DNA of 6,470 nt from Nitrososphaerota archaeon (GTDB lineage: Archaea > Thermoproteota > Nitrososphaeria > Nitrososphaerales > JACQRY01): the NCBI GenBank assembly GCA_016206275.1, contig JACQRY010000241.1, positions 1-6,470 of the forward strand, given 5' to 3'. The position numbers and the translations under genes were made by a program. Under the pieces are notes generated by a model. The model worked only from the letters and a program-made list of their open reading frames with translations. It did no database searches and had not been told where the DNA came from. Within the stretch, counting starts at the first letter, position 1; each line of letters starts with the position of its first letter. Positions 6,258 through 6,470 of the stretch are shown piece after piece.

Positions 6258-6470
6258 ACGCTGCACGGTGGTGGCTTTGTGTCGTCAGTCACCAGAATTG
6301 GGAAATGGTAACAAAGAGACAGGTCTATTCATTGCATCGAAATTGCCGGGAGTATTCGCGGAGAAATTTACAACAGATGCAAAGGGGTGATATGATTATG
6401 TTATATGTAACTAAACCCATTTCAGGTATTGTTGGGATCTTCAAGGCTACCTCTGAAGCCTATACTGAAC
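6254..6470 (+). CDS. EVE-domain protein (PUA/YTH-like modified-base reader family), 3'-truncated by window edge
   Basis: ATG 6254 overlaps the preceding stop as ATGA, and 72 codons are visible before the window ends. The product starts MNAARWWLCVVSHQNWEMVT, continues with KRQVYSLHRN, MQRGDMIMLYVTKPISGIVG and IFKATSEAYTE. This matches the EVE-domain plan: an N-terminal aromatic-LCV strand, NWE, a basic loop, then (K/R)xGDxxxxYV, a GI(F/Y) strand and TSE-x-Y. EVE folds belong to the PUA/ASCH/YTH group and are proposed to bind modified bases; they occur in modification-dependent restriction proteins and other defence loci. Here it would be the last visible gene of the restriction-modification operon. 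Later ATGs (for example 6392 and 6398, behind GGGGTGAT) would cut the fold in half, so 6254 is preferred. Further fused domains may lie beyond the window. Confidence 0.75.
   Translation, partial: MNAARWWLCVVSHQNWEMVTKRQVYSLHRNCREYSRRNLQQMQRGDMIMLYVTKPISGIVGIFKATSEAYTE

Noticed and set aside
6385..6394. GGGGTGAT followed by ATG as a gene start, or as a third copy of the GGTGATA half-site
   Set aside because: Starting here would remove the first half of the EVE fold, and only a half-site is present without its partner arm.
1..6470. CRISPR array, tRNA or rRNA genes
   Set aside because: No regularly spaced direct repeats, tRNA-like cloverleaf or rRNA-like stretches were seen on reading through the window.

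Overview
The window looks archaeal, perhaps an uncultured Thermoproteota/Bathyarchaeia-type genome (moderate confidence). Genes are densely packed, Shine-Dalgarno sites are few, there is a TATA-like promoter element at 4211-4216, and the window carries a SWIM/zinc-ribbon transposase relic of a kind I associate with archaeal genomes. No taxonomic marker gene is present, so this is inference.

Left part (1-3309, plus strand) is a redox cluster: the C-terminal two thirds of a molybdopterin-dependent oxidoreductase (5' end outside the window), a MoaD-type sulfur carrier 15 bp behind it, and a VAO/PCMH-type FAD-linked oxidase. The carrier would supply sulfur for molybdopterin synthesis and the two enzymes are probably partners in oxidising an unidentified organic substrate. 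The carrier ends in Gly-Gly-Ser instead of a free Gly-Gly.

Middle part (about 3400-4133, minus strand) is a dead transposase. Reading through one stop codon and two one-base deletions recovers a SWIM domain, a zinc ribbon and the start of a DDE catalytic domain. The element is cut off before the last catalytic residue. A gene-free stretch of about 115 bp (4134-4249) follows. It holds two similar 20-bp palindromes, the second next to the TATA-like box.

Right part (4250-6470, plus strand) is a compact restriction-modification operon: a beta-type N6-adenine/N4-cytosine DNA methyltransferase; a PD-(D/E)xK-like restriction endonuclease 6 bp behind it; two very small frames, the second being the C-terminal tail of a different DNA methyltransferase; and the first 72 codons of an EVE-domain protein, a fold in the PUA/YTH-like group proposed to read modified bases. 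From the endonuclease on, each gene or small frame starts on the stop codon of the one before (ATGA, TAATG, ATGA), which suggests translational coupling. The methyltransferase frame continues 70 codons upstream of its first conventional start to a CTG that has a well-placed ribosome-binding sequence.

The most interesting unit is this M-R-(methyltransferase tail)-EVE operon with its palindromic control region and a possible non-canonical start, lying beside transposon debris.
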